Source of the DNA: Serripes groenlandicus | Taxonomy: Eukaryota > Mollusca > Bivalvia > Cardiida > Cardiidae | Assembly: GCA_031761405.1 (NCBI GenBank) | Contig: JASEVX010000007.1 | Span: 61,515,062-61,579,061 of the forward strand | DNA length: 64,000 nucleotides | Direction of reading: 5' to 3' | Part shown: positions 20,847 through 30,455 of the stretch, one piece after another | How positions within the stretch are numbered: the stretch's first letter is position 1 | Layout of the letters: the number at the start of each line of letters is the position of its first letter | The notes under the pieces: generated by a model | Told to the model about the DNA's origin: nothing | What the model saw: only the letters and a program-made list of their open reading frames with translations | The model's database searches: none | Translations under genes and position numbers: made by a program

Positions 20847-21059
20847 TTAACTCTTTCAGCGCCGAATTGTTTAAAGTAGACCCTTCCATGTTCAAGATCG
20901 GGCGTCTCAATTTCTTATGTAATACAATTTTGGACTATTTTGATAACCAAAAGGCAAACAATGCTGATTTCAGGTGAGACAGCTCGTTACGAGCTGACTC
21001 ACCTGAATCAGTATTGTTTGCAAAAACCTCAATATTGCCTTTGGCGCTGAAAGAGTTAG
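20847..21059 (+). mobile_element. Family A MITE, complete
   Basis: TTAACTCTTTCAGCGCCG to GGCGCTGAAAGAGTTA(G). The 68-bp hairpin spans 20954-21021 from GCAAACAATGCTG to its complement, apex AGCTCGTTACGAGCT. Close to consensus. Confidence 0.93.
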
Positions 21060-21094
21060 GAAAGTCACGAAACACATACGCAGTAAATCTGACT

Positions 21095-21148
21095 ACATAT
21101 ATATGCTCTCATACTTGGACGTAACCGTAGGCGTTATATTGAAATTAA
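21095..21148. repeat. 54-bp copy left of the assembly gap
   Basis: Identical to 21349-21402 (starts ACATATATATGCTCTCAT, ends GAAATTAA). See findings: probably an unresolved contig overlap. Confidence 0.95.
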
Positions 21149-21348
21149 NNNNNNNNNNNNNNNNNNNNNNNNNNNNNNNNNNNNNNNNNNNNNNNNNNNN
21201 NNNNNNNNNNNNNNNNNNNNNNNNNNNNNNNNNNNNNNNNNNNNNNNNNNNNNNNNNNNNNNNNNNNNNNNNNNNNNNNNNNNNNNNNNNNNNNNNNNNN
21301 NNNNNNNNNNNNNNNNNNNNNNNNNNNNNNNNNNNNNNNNNNNNNNNN
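21149..21348. other. Assembly gap, 200 N
   Basis: Exactly 200 undetermined bases, a typical placeholder length. The open frames that run through it are meaningless. Confidence 0.99.
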
Positions 21349-21402
21349 ACATATATATGCTCTCATACTTGGACGTAACCGTAGGCGTTATATTGAAATT
21401 AA
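21349..21402. repeat. 54-bp copy right of the assembly gap
   Basis: Exact repeat of 21095-21148. Confidence 0.95.
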
Positions 21403-21572
21403 TTCCTATATGTAATTGAAATATATTATAAAGGTTAAAATGGTGTAAAAGATCACATGATTAGAATACGTGGAATATTGTGTTTCCAGCACGACATCGT
21501 GTCAGCTGAACCAATTACAGACAGTTATATTAGCATAATAGACCCGAGTCACGTTAGAACATGTAGTGTACC

Positions 21573-21803
21573 TTAACCCTTTCCCTCATATAGACGCTTT
21601 CTGACGCCTCTGCAGCAGAAGGCTTTTTGAAAACATAGTGTCAAAAAGAAAAAAATGCTCAAAACGAGCAATTTCTCCTTTTGCCACAATGGTTTCCACT
21701 TTTAGTCATAGGTTATCCATTCAATTATAGAGAGTTTCAATGTTTTGACAAAATATGTTCAAAGTCGTCTGCTGCAGAATTGTCGTATGTGGGAAAGGGT
21801 TAA
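21573..21803 (+). mobile_element. Family B MITE, complete
   Basis: TTAACCCTTTCCCTCATATA to TGGGAAAGGGTTAA. The hairpin lies near 21637-21704, apex GCTCAAAACGAGC, with a few unpaired A residues in one arm. Confidence 0.92.
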
Positions 21804-22004
21804 TGCGCTGTCGATGGGTAATTTCGGAGCGCTCGTTGGACAAGTACAGGCTAGTCACGCGAAATAAATAAATAAGTATTCTATTGCCGTGATATAACTG
21901 AAAACCCATTGAAAAGTGAATAAACCCCCAATTAAACAAATGCAATTGTTGCATTTCACCTCGGCATCATGGAAATAATGATGTCTATTTGAAAGACCAG
22001 CGGG

Positions 22005-22302
22005 ACTACATTTCTGGTATTTGGGCAGAATTGGACTACATTTCTGGTATTTGGACAGAATTGGACTGCATTTCTGGTATTTGGACAGAATGGGACTACA
22101 TTTCTGGTATTTGGACAGAATTGGACTGCATTTCTGGTATTTGGACAGAATTGGACTGCATTTCTGGTATTTGGACAGAATTGGACTGCATTTCTGGTAT
22201 TTGGACAGAATTGGACTGCATTTCTGGTATTTGGACAGAATTGGACTGCATTTCTGGTATTTGGACAGAATTGGACTGCATTTCTGGTATTTGGACAGAA
22301 TT
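22005..22302. repeat. 30-bp tandem repeat, about 10 copies
   Basis: Unit ACTACATTTCTGGTATTTGG plus ACAGAATTGG, with an ACTACA/ACTGCA variant; most later units are ACTGCA. Because 30 is a multiple of 3, two plus frames and two minus frames stay open, giving the longest open frames of the window. These are artefacts of the period. Confidence 0.95.
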
Positions 22303-22390
22303 AACATGGGAAACTGCTTTATATGAGCCTGACTATAGGAAAGGGATGAAGTTAGAATTTCTGATCAGTGTACGTTCAGATCAGCATGTA

Positions 22391-22414
22391 CATGTTTCTT
22401 CTTAAAGAAACATG
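22391..22414. repeat. Short perfect hairpin
   Basis: CATGTTTCTT and AAGAAACATG enclose CTTA. It lies just before the larger palindrome at 22433. Confidence 0.7.
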
Positions 22415-22432
22415 TTGACGGTATCTTTTTAT

Positions 22433-22512
22433 CATCCTCGGTACCCAGGCTATTCATAAAATATATGATATCATATATTTTATGAATAGCCTGGGTATGT
22501 ATACCGAGGATG
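22433..22512. repeat. 80-bp near-perfect palindrome
   Basis: CATCCTCGGTACCCAGGC ... at the left is mirrored by GCCTGGG ... TACCGAGGATG at the right. The centre is at 22470/22471 with no spacer, and the only interruption is an extra TGTA in the right arm. Both arms continue through AT-rich sequence to the axis. Confidence 0.9.
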
Positions 22513-22585
22513 CTTTTTATAAGCTCATGCAAGTAATATGTGAACATTGTAGATCCGTATCAGACTGGGTCACAGACTAATACGA

Positions 22586-22745
22586 CCAGAGCTCTAGATA
22601 TGGAACGTTTTTCATGCTCTTAAATCCATATTTGATATATCAGTGAGACGATTCTTTTGAGTACCCACAACATAGGTTTAAATGAGTGCTAAGAGGGGTA
22701 TCAAATAAGAAAGACCTATTCACTCCTCATTATCTAGTCCTCTGT
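22586..22745 (+). mobile_element. Family F element
   Basis: CCAGAGCTCTAGATATGG at the left, the central segment GAGACGATTCTTTTGAG plus TACCCACAACATAGG, and TCATTATCTAGTCCTCTG at the right. One arm of the central palindrome is shortened. Confidence 0.7.
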
Positions 22746-23543
22746 CAGTAACGACTGTACTCTGTTCATACACAATAACGTGTACCTTTTTGCTCGTACA
22801 TTTTCAATCAAATAGACGGTAAGTGTATGATTCTACAGGACAGTGTGATGCACAGGCCCGTTGGAGTCTTCACTGTCTATGTAAGCAACAAAAAAAAACC
22901 ATGTCGGCTGGCTGAGCATTAGTGCAATCCCTCAACCTTTTTTTTCCCAACACAAATTTAGTGTGACACATCACCAGCAGACATAGTTGCTAAACATTGT
23001 AAGTAAAAGGCGAACGTTGGCCGTTACGAGAACATTCTCCTTTCCCAACAATGCCTTCCGTTCTATTAAATATGTAATCCTTTCTTTCATTCAGATTGTC
23101 CAGTGACAATTCGCCAGATGTGGAAAGATATACAACTGTTGGTCTCGAGAGTGTGTTTCTACAGAGAGGCGCCATTTTGGAAAGGTTACTATTTTGATAG
23201 GTTGAACTGTTTTGTTCTAATTAAATAGACAAACTCTCAAGAGATCCCCAACTACCCGACTATGTGTTCCTTCTACCCAAAATGCGGACAGTTGACGTTG
23301 ATGATTTGATATCAACGTGTGCATGCATGCCTAACCTATCATATCAAGTTCGGTCTGACATACGTAATATATTGCGAAATAGTTTATCTTATTTCAGGTA
23401 ATCTATAGTCTATATAAAGGCAGAGTTATAGTTGTTATCACGATAGCAATACAAACTTGTGGTACATAAATCATTATCATATGTTTTTGATGTTAATGTA
23501 CCAGTAAATTAGAACACTCTATTTCAACGCAACGACACGCGCC
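22746..23543. other. No clear feature; possible decayed B-like hairpin
   Basis: At 22992-23052, AAACATTGTAAGTAAAAGG ... CTCCTTTCCCAACAATG could be a decayed A/B-type hairpin (CGTTACGAG inside). The rest is unremarkable. Confidence 0.35.
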
Positions 23544-23718
23544 TTCAGATGTCAAGATAAGGAGGGGTATGCAGCTCTTTCCCACCACCATTTCTCTCTT
23601 ATTATTAAAGTAAACATAGGGTTAGAAGGCCAATTCTTTTGAATACCCGCAACATAGGGCTAGAAGGTCAAATACGGATTTTAGAACATGCAAAACGCAC
23701 CTTATCTAGAGTTGTGGC
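23544..23718 (+). mobile_element. Family F element, worn
   Basis: CAGATGTCAAGATAAGG ... ATTTCTCTCTTATTATT, CATAGGGTTAGAAGG, ATACCCGCAACATAGGG, GCACCTTATCTAGAG. Same segment order as the 59616 copy. Confidence 0.7.
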
Positions 23719-23786
23719 CCTTTGACATCATCACCATTTGCGTCAATGTAAAAATGTCTATGGAAATACAAGAAATGTAAGCAACA

Positions 23787-23810
23787 CCCCCCCCCCCCCC
23801 CCCCCCCCCC
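23787..23810. repeat. C homopolymer, 24 bp
   Basis: 24 consecutive C after GCAACA. Length is unreliable in assemblies. The minus strand could form G-quadruplex structures. Confidence 0.9.
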
Positions 23811-23966
23811 AAGAAGTTTAAAGAACTATAACTGAAGATCAGTTTGCACGTATATGCAGTATCATCTTTGAGCATTATGCTTCTCTGACATCCGGACCGA
23901 ATTAAGAAGTGTTATTTGATAATCCATGGAGATACCATTTTACCGTACCTCTTTTATGCAGATGTT

Positions 23967-24062
23967 TTAATCCTTACCCATTCGCACAGACGCATTTAGA
24001 CGTATCTGCAGCAGACGAGTGTGTTGTCAAAGTCGTCTGCTGCAGATTTATATTTTGTATGC
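23967..24062 (+). mobile_element. Family B MITE, internally deleted
   Basis: TTAATCCTTACCCATTCGCA, GTATCTGCAGCAGACGAG, then directly GTCGTCTGCTGCAGATTT and TTTTGTATGCAG. The two end regions are joined and the hairpin is lost. Confidence 0.7.
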
Positions 24063-24063
24063 A

Positions 24064-24157
24064 GAGCTCGAGATGAGGGGGGTATTTCATTTTCTAAAAT
24101 CTTTAAATTACCTCTAATCCTGTGTTACGATTCTTTTGAATACAAACAACATAGGGA
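24064..24157 (+). mobile_element. Family F element, truncated at a B insertion
   Basis: GAGCTCGAGATGAGGGGGG through GATTCTTTTGAATACAAAC and AACATAGGG, where the TTAA of the next B element begins. No clear remainder of F is visible after that B copy. Confidence 0.55.
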
Positions 24158-24376
24158 TTAACCCTTTCCCACCTGCAGACGCATTTTGACGCAATAGCAG
24201 CAGACGACGTTTGAAAACAGTGTGGCCAAAGGTGAAATTGCTCATGATGAGCAATTTCTCCTTTGACCACAATGTTTTCAACTTTATTTAACAATTTTAT
24301 GTAGATTTTTTTAGGTGTTTGTTACTATGTTTATATTGTCGTCTGCTGCAGATTTGTTGTATGTGGGAAAAGGTTA
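24158..24376 (+). mobile_element. Family B MITE, complete
   Basis: TTAACCCTTTCCCACCTGCA to TGTGGGAAAAGGTTAA. Subfamily with GCATTTTGACGCAATAGC. Hairpin apex TTGCTCATGATGAGCAA. Confidence 0.9.
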
Positions 24377-24608
24377 ATGGAGTTTAAATAAATACATTGA
24401 TGGAGAAAGATCACATTTGTCTCTACGGTATCTCTATGTGGGAAAGGGTGGCTACGCGCAGATGACACTAAAACATCTAATCAAGAATACGGTTATCGGT
24501 TATCGTGTTAGATTTTGACTGCACGGTTCTAAATCATGACACTAAATGTCCGTGATGGACCCTCCCGACCTTGATTATAACACGTCTACGTTGTTATGGT
24601 ACACGTTA

Positions 24609-24748
24609 GTATTTCGTAATGTTAGACATTGCACCCTTGGACTGATGGGGAAGTATATGCAACCAGTATTGAGCTATCGTATTTTGTATTGTTAGACATT
24701 GGACCATTGGAATGATGGAACCGATTATTTTGGGGGAGTACATCATGT
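24609..24748. repeat. 70-bp degenerate direct duplication
   Basis: GTATTTCGTAATGTTAGACA (24609) recurs as GTATTTTGTATTGTTAGACA (24679), each followed by an ATTG(C/G)ACC ... TTGGA(C/A)TGATGG segment and, further on, GTATATGCA and AGCTATC. Confidence 0.7.
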
Positions 24749-24871
24749 ATATGCATCCATTATAAAGCTATCACCTTTAGATTGCTCGAATCAAAATCAT
24801 TATCTGTATAGTCCTAATATTAGTCTTAGGCTCTTCCGAGTGCAACGCTGGACAAGTTAATACTTTTGTAT

Positions 24872-25090
24872 AGATTTAAATAGGAGTTTAAATAAACTGA
24901 CACAGTGCGATGGACCAAATGCTCTTTCAAGTGGGTGCAGAGTCAATTAGTTTATATATTTAAAGAGGGGTTAAGTAAACTGGAACAGTGCGATGGACCA
25001 AATGCTCTTCCAAGTTGGTGCAAAGTCAATTGGATTATAAATTTAAAGAGGGGTTAATTAAACTGGAACAGTGCAATGGACCAAATTAAA
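24872..25090. repeat. 83-bp tandem repeat, about 2.6 copies
   Basis: GTGCGATGGACCAAATGCTC recurs at 24905 and 24988 and with one change at 25071, exactly 83 bp apart. Units also share TTTAAAGAGGGGTTAA. Confidence 0.9.
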
Positions 25091-25217
25091 TGTCCCGTCC
25101 ACCAACCCCAACCCGCTAATCATGTTCACCTCGCGACTTCTATTCCAATTTGACCATTTCTGCTAACTTCCTAAAGATTTTTGAGATATTGGACGTCGTC
25201 ATTGAAAAAGACATGCA

Positions 25218-25292
25218 GAGTCGCGAGAGTTCTGTCGCTAAAGAAAACCAACATTATGGATACACAATGTTGGTTTCTCGCGGGTCGGCTCA
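25218..25292. mobile_element. Family C miniature derivative (about 75 bp)
   Basis: CTAAAGAAAACCAACATTATGG joins directly through ATACAC to AATGTTGGTTTCTCGCGG and GTCGGCTCA. Only the terminal inverted repeats of family C remain, back to back, forming a compact hairpin. Confidence 0.75.
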
Positions 25293-25321
25293 AATAGTTT
25301 ATTTTGGAAGATAGCTTGTAG

Positions 25322-25440
25322 CCTGGGAAGCTTGCTGTGTAGAATATTAGTTCGAGAAAGTTTGGAAACTCATGAGAAAGTGAAATAAACGATGTTGTAT
25401 GAGTTAGATATTGTTGAAAACGACATTAATCAATCTATTA
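25322..25440 (+). mobile_element. Decayed SINE D 3' part
   Basis: GGGAAGCTTGCTGTGTAGAA, TTAGTTCGAGAAAG, then TTGTTGAAAACGACATTAATC recall the D body and 3' domain with many changes. Confidence 0.45.
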
Positions 25441-26138
25441 AAACACATGTCACTTATATCAAACATTTGGTGAGTACATCCGATTATATGTGCACTTGAC
25501 GGTGTGTATAAAATCCGAATCAGCCCGAATACAATGAATGGTGCGCTAGGAAAATAGACCTTTGCGATGTTGTAACACGTGTAGAAAAAGATGTGTTAAA
25601 TGATACATATGCAATCTGCTTTACAGAAGTTTGTTGAAGCCTTCTTTGACTATGTTTTAAGAACGCGTCAGATCAGACTGTATGGATATGCTGGCGGATC
25701 TGAATACACACTATTCGCTTGTGCCTTCATTGTGGTTTTCGCAGATACACTCAACAGACATAAATCCGATTCGGAAGTACTTGTGTGTGCTTTTGAGAGA
25801 AGACGACATAAGTGTGCATGAGTATTATCTTTTTTTTTTTTTTGGTAACAACGAATGTCTAAGTGCCGAGTAGGGCACAATTGTTACTTACTTAGTATCC
25901 TTTGATTATTTAGATACTAGTATGCAGACAGGAAACATAATGACGTATAATTAAATAGCGACAAGAAGTAATCAGGACATCGAACTATTTCACACTGTCT
26001 GGTTATAAAACGTCTTAGTTCAATAGCCTGTTAATTAGGACATTAGTGCGATTATAAGTTATGAAATGCTTAGTCACGGAAATGTAAAAAGGTCGGTTGC
26101 CTACATGTTCTACTATAACTGTTACGAAATGTCTTTTG
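25441..26138. other. No gene recognised
   Basis: A 73-codon plus-strand frame at 25600-25821 shows no known motif. A T13 run lies near 25831. Confidence 0.35.
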
Positions 26139-26139
26139 T

Positions 26140-26238
26140 GAAGAAGTAGCCAGTTACCGTGTTATGTCGGGCATCGTACGACTGGGGAGAAGCCCGGGGT
26201 ATCAATGTGGGTGAACTGATATGACTCAAACACTGTAT
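26140..26238 (+). mobile_element. Decayed SINE D 3' part
   Basis: GGTGAACTGATATGACTCAA is close to the GGTGAACTGGCCGCCGTG-type 3' domain of D. The preceding body is only faintly similar. Confidence 0.4.
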
Positions 26239-26334
26239 AAATCTGGCCTCGTGTGGGAGGAGCAGGCACTATCATGTACTTCGCTGACATTTCGTCTAAA
26301 TTGGGTGGATTGTAGACTACGAATATCCATTCGT

Positions 26335-26566
26335 TTAATCCTTTCCCTCATACGACAATTCTGCAGCAGACGACTTTGAACATATTTTGCAAAAAAAAAT
26401 AGAAAATCTCCATAATAGAATGGATAACCTATTACAAAAAGTGGAAAACATTGTGGCAAAAGGAGAAATTGCACGTTTTGTACAATTTCTTCGTTTGTCA
26501 CTATGTTTTCAAAAAGCCGTCTGCTGCAGAGGCGTCAGAAAGCGTCTATATGAGGGAATGGGTTAA
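26335..26566 (-). mobile_element. Family B MITE, complete
   Basis: TTAATCCTTTCCCTCATACG to TGAGGGAATGGGTTAA. The hairpin reads TTGCACGTTTTGTACAA, the GCAC/GTGC-type apex with one residual mismatch. Confidence 0.9.
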
Positions 26567-26647
26567 ATAATTAAGAGGTGCATACGCATTCATATTTCAC
26601 GAATTTTACACCAACCGAGACATCCGTCCAGAAATGAATGTTCAGAC

Positions 26648-26797
26648 ATTTACTCTTTCTCTGCCGAATCTCACAAATTCAACTCTTCCATGTTTTAAAA
26701 TTGGACCACTCCATTCCAAAAGGAAATTTAAGCTGTCCCAACCGAATCTGCATTGTTTGCAAAAGCCTTTAATTGCCTTTTGCAGGGAAAGGGTTAA
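26648..26797 (+). mobile_element. Family A MITE, internally deleted
   Basis: TTTACTCTTTCTCTGCCG, CAACTCTTCCATG, then GAATCTGCATTGTTTGC AAAA and TGCAGGGAAAGGGTTAA. The left arm of the hairpin is deleted and the right terminus reads like family B (GGGAAAGGGTTAA). The 121-codon frame over this element is therefore not a gene. Confidence 0.65.
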
Positions 26798-26935
26798 AGA
26801 CAAGCTAAACTATAGGACTTGTAGTCAAACGAGATTTAATGATTTAACTGTATGGACTGATTCAATCCAGGCTATTGGACAAAGTGAACAGGAAACAGTA
26901 CTGCTCAAGATCCAACATTACCTACATAATTACTG

Positions 26936-27171
26936 CAAGTCCTTTCCCACATACAGCACATCTTTTGCAGACGTCTTTGATTACTATACATCTAGGTAAA
27001 AAATTGGAACATCTCTATAAATGAAATATCAATTATTGAATAAAATTGTAATTTTTAGTAAAATGAGAAATTGATCATTATGAGAAATTTCTTCTTTTGC
27101 CGCAATGTCTTACAAAAAGTCGAATGCTGCCAATGCGTCAAACTTCATCTACACAGGTGGGAAAGGGTTGA
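26936..27171 (-). mobile_element. Family B MITE, worn but full length
   Basis: AGTCCTTTCCCACATACAGC to GGTGGGAAAGGGTTGA. Inner segment ATAAATGAAATATCAATTAT, hairpin apex TTGATCATTATGAGAAA. Confidence 0.8.
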
Positions 27172-27348
27172 CAGATCATCCCACAGCGGGAAAGTCTGGC
27201 CATGTCAAGATAAACTCCACACCTTCTTTTCAAAGGTCATAAGCTAATTTGTTTGGCATACGCAATTTCTAAATATAAAGTATCGCGGGAAAAAAGAGCG
27301 ATGAATCAATTAGTATCTCTTCACGTTTTCACAGCATTTTTGAACATT

Positions 27349-27609
27349 TTAGCCGTCCCTCGAGAAAACCAACGTAATGGCCTCTGCGTAATCTATCGAG
27401 CAAGATCAGCCTGCGCAATCCGCGCAGGCTAATCCGAGCCGACACATTCCGTCTCAGTGGGAAAGAGGTATAGAGTAATGATTCCTGAAACAGAAAATCT
27501 ACAGGAGGGGGAAGTGTCTGTTCGGGTTAGCCTGCGCGGCTTGCTTAGACTGGTCCGGGTCGATACTTTACGCAGAGTCCACACTGTTGGTTTTCTCGCG
27601 GACGGCTCA
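27349..27609 (-). mobile_element. Family C MITE, complete
   Basis: TTAGCCGTCCCTCGAG to CGCGGACGGCTCA, with CTGCGTAATCTATCGAGC at the left and GTCCGGGTCGATACTTTAC at the right. Frames over it are palindrome shadows. Confidence 0.88.
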
Positions 27610-27655
27610 TTTTACAACATTGTCCTGGCACCTACCTCATAATTATATAAACTGC

Positions 27656-28375
27656 ACAGCAGGCGAATTTCTTAGTACATCATGAACATGTTGAAAACGA
27701 CCAAAACGAGATTATTTTTTTCATTTCTAACTGTATCTAAAAGAATCAAAAGTAAACTTCCAATCTTTTAAGATTTTACATTTTTCAAAGCAGAGGGTAA
27801 ATTGCTGATAAAAAAAGGTCGAGGTAAGGCAAAGGGTAAAACAAGATTATATAAAGGACAGTACTGCTTCTTACAGGTGGACTTTTCTATTTCTAGAACA
27901 CGAATTTTCTGAGAATTAGTTAAGAAATGGAGCATACTAATTGGTTTTTAAGAACATGACTTCCTTATCGGATAGTATCACGTTTACATAACACTTTTCC
28001 GCTGGAAGTCGTTTATTCCATTTTAATTTTAATGCAGCTGACATAATCTAGGCAGCTTCGTGTACGAGATTAAATATGAGGATGTTTGTTTGCAACGGCT
28101 GCGTTTCCTTTGTCCACACAATACCTTTATCTCAAAATAAAATAAAATGATCATCTTATTTCGATAATATTTGGATCCCACGGATTATATTGTATGTTCG
28201 CGCACAACATAACTATGTGTAGTGCATATGAGGATACAACTAGGTTAGGTAAACATGTGATAATATTGTAGAACACCAGCAGGTCAGTTCACATGTCCTT
28301 GTTCACCTTTTCTCTCTATTGAATATAACGTATAAATGAACCGCATTTGGCGAAATGGGCTCTCAGTTTAAACAT
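27656..28375. other. No recognisable feature (0.7 kb)
   Basis: No repeat, no credible frame. Confidence 0.4.
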
Positions 28376-28434
28376 ATGAGCCGTCGAATGAAAACCAATG
28401 AAAACTAACATAATGGAATCTGCGTAATGTATCA
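28376..28434 (+). mobile_element. Family C MITE, left terminus only
   Basis: ATGAGCCGTCGAATGAAAACC through CTGCGTAATGTATCAAC, where the match changes to the right end of a family B element. Confidence 0.65.
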
Positions 28435-28463
28435 ACATGCGTCTATAGGTGGGAAAGGGTTAA
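28435..28463 (-). mobile_element. Family B MITE, right terminus only
   Basis: ATGCGTCTATAGGTGGGAAA then GGGTTAA, fused directly to the C fragment. The junction may reflect recombination at the shared TGCGT motif. Confidence 0.6.
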
Positions 28464-28602
28464 CACGTCCATCGTGTGATGACACACTTAACAGATCCCC
28501 CATTGTTACTTTTCGTGATTTGATGATGTATCTGAAAGCGAATCGTCATCTACAAAACTTCTCCCTCCCTTTGTTCAGTGCCAATGTATCCAGTTTGTTT
28601 GT

Positions 28603-28840
28603 TTGGTGCTTTACGCCGCTTCTAGCAATTTTTCAGTTATATCATGGCTTTTTCCTTGGAAATGTACAAGTACAACAGGTTCATTCATCCTGACACCATC
28701 GAGTCAGTCGTAATGCTAACCCTGCAACCCTGAGCGCAAATGAGGGAAAGACATTACTTCCATTGTTAAAGTATTTGGTATGACCCGATCGGGGATCGAA
28801 CCCGCGACCTCCCGCACCGAGGCAGATGCATTCGACGACT
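28603..28840 (-). mobile_element. SINE S3, full length
   Basis: Shared 3' domain (GTGCTTTACGCCGCTTC ... TATATCATGGC), S3 body (CAGGTTCATTCATCCTGACA, CGAGTCAGTCGTAATGC, AAAGTATTTGGTATGACC), and a tRNA-like head with B box GGGGATCGAACCCGCGACC. Confidence 0.85.
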
Positions 28841-28930
28841 ATTGGAAACAGTGTTGAAGAAAGAGAAAGTTTGTCAAATCGAGTATTATCTCCGTTATTC
28901 ATTCATTGTTTTCAACTCTTTATCAAAAAT
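28841..28930 (+). mobile_element. Family B hairpin remnant
   Basis: GGAAACAGTGTTGAAGAAAG ... CATTGTTTTCAACTC, with a decayed inverted stem. It abuts the SINE head. Confidence 0.45.
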
Positions 28931-29140
28931 TAACTTTCATCCTGAAAACATCATAAAACTTATTTTATATACATACGGTTAAATCGTTAAAGATTAATTG
29001 TCCCACTTGACCATTCAGTAACGATTTGATGGTCAGTAGATAAACACTGTCCTTTTAGCCTTGACCTATATTTGAGTGCGTCTCTGACCTAATTCGACTT
29101 TATTGGACCGATACGAGTCACCAATATACATAGTGTTTAT

Positions 29141-29401
29141 TTAACCCTTTACTTATTTTACACGCATTATCACATATATCTGCAGCAGTTGAGTTTTTTT
29201 AAAAATGCTTTGGTAAACGAAGAAATTTCGCACTCGGCCATAATGTATTAATCTATGTTTTTTAAAAAAGATACTTTTTACATGTTTGGAAGTTTTCTAT
29301 AATTTTCCGAGATAGATAATGAAGTTTTCTATAATTTTCCGAGATAGATACTTTTTTGAAAGTTGTCTGCTGTATATTTCTTGTATGAGGGAAAGGGTTA
29401 A
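29141..29401 (+). mobile_element. Family B MITE with an internal duplication
   Basis: TTAACCCTTTACTTATTTTA to ATGAGGGAAAGGGTTAA. A segment of about 31 bp (GAAGTTTTCTATAATTTTCC plus GAGATAGATA) is duplicated in tandem at 29290-29351, making this copy longer than usual. The central hairpin is destroyed. Confidence 0.8.
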
Positions 29402-29879
29402 AATATCGCCGCAATGAAGAGCACATTAGGTTATTTATATGGTGCATGCAGCGCGTTATTTATTGTCAGAAATTGACTTTAATCAAAGATCGAAAGATTC
29501 AGATGAAACTGTAGTCTAAATGGCAAGCTAGTCTGGGTATTCGTTGTTCGGTGAAGACAAACCTCATTATGGTCACTTTTAAATCCGCCCGGGTTCATAT
29601 CTGATGGATCAAACGGTCAGACCTTGGATGTAGATAAATAGTCGTTTGACCAGGTCAGTTTTTTTTTAATCAAGACCAGCTGTCGTGGTGTAAATCTAGC
29701 CCAATTTTGTGTTTAAACATTGTCCTTGATATAGACGACCCCTTACGTTTTTAACCAGCAGTAGCAGCAATAGTACAACACATTGTGGAAAAAGGTAAAA
29801 AAAAACTCAGAATGACAAAATTCACATTTTCAAACTATGTTTTAACAACGGAATCAAATTAATACGTAATATTTTCGAG
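29402..29879. other. No clear feature
   Basis: A weak B-like stretch at about 29760-29850 (CACATTGTGGAAAAAGGT). Otherwise nothing. Confidence 0.4.
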
Positions 29880-30102
29880 GTGTCACCTTGTCTTCCTCTG
29901 ACGCCTCTGCAGCAGATGGCTTTTTGAAAACATAGTGACAAAAGAAGAAATTGCTCAAAACGAGTAATTTATCCTTTTGTTACAGTGTTTTGCACTTTTA
30001 GTCATAGGTTATCCATTCAACTAAAGATATTTTTTATTTGTTGACAAAATATGTTCAAAGTCGTCTGCTGCAGAATTGTCGTATGAGAGAAAAGGGGGTT
30101 AA
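29880..30102 (+). mobile_element. Family B MITE, left terminus worn
   Basis: GACGCCTCTGCAGCAGATGG through GTCGTATGAGAGAAAAGGGG to TTAA. Hairpin apex GCTCAAAACGAGT. Confidence 0.85.
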
Positions 30103-30249
30103 AATCGGATGACAGTTATATATCATGTAAATGCTTAAACCCGTGTATGTTAATCTGGGTACATTTGGCATGTAATACAATACCGTTTTTATGGAATAAA
30201 CGACCTTCAACAGAAAAATGTTATGTAAACAAATTAGGAAAATTATTGT

Positions 30250-30455
30250 CTACCTTTCCCAGTTACTGTGCAGACGACTCTGCAGTAGCAGTCGACTTTT
30301 AAATATGCTAAAACAGGAGAACAATTTACATACACTTTGAAATCGGGAATAAAATCATACATTCAATTTCTAATTTAATCAGGTTTTTCTTCTTCGTTTG
30401 TTCCCTTTTCACCATTGGTTTCCAGGTCGTCTGCGGCTAAAGTGCACAATGGTTA
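30250..30455 (+). mobile_element. Family B MITE, heavily decayed
   Basis: CCTTTCCCAGTTACTGTGCA, GCAGTAGCAGTCGACTTT, TTCCAGGTCGTCTGCGGC, AATGGTTAA. Order and length fit B; the hairpin is unrecognisable. Confidence 0.5.

Noticed and set aside
21103..21378. Frames running through the N gap
   Set aside because: Undetermined bases read as open frame; no information.
21855..22405. Open frames of 138-150 codons on both strands
   Set aside because: They lie over the 30-bp tandem array, whose period keeps frames open; no flanking gene structure.
26634..26999. 121-codon plus-strand frame
   Set aside because: Most of it is a decayed family A element followed by the start of a family B element.
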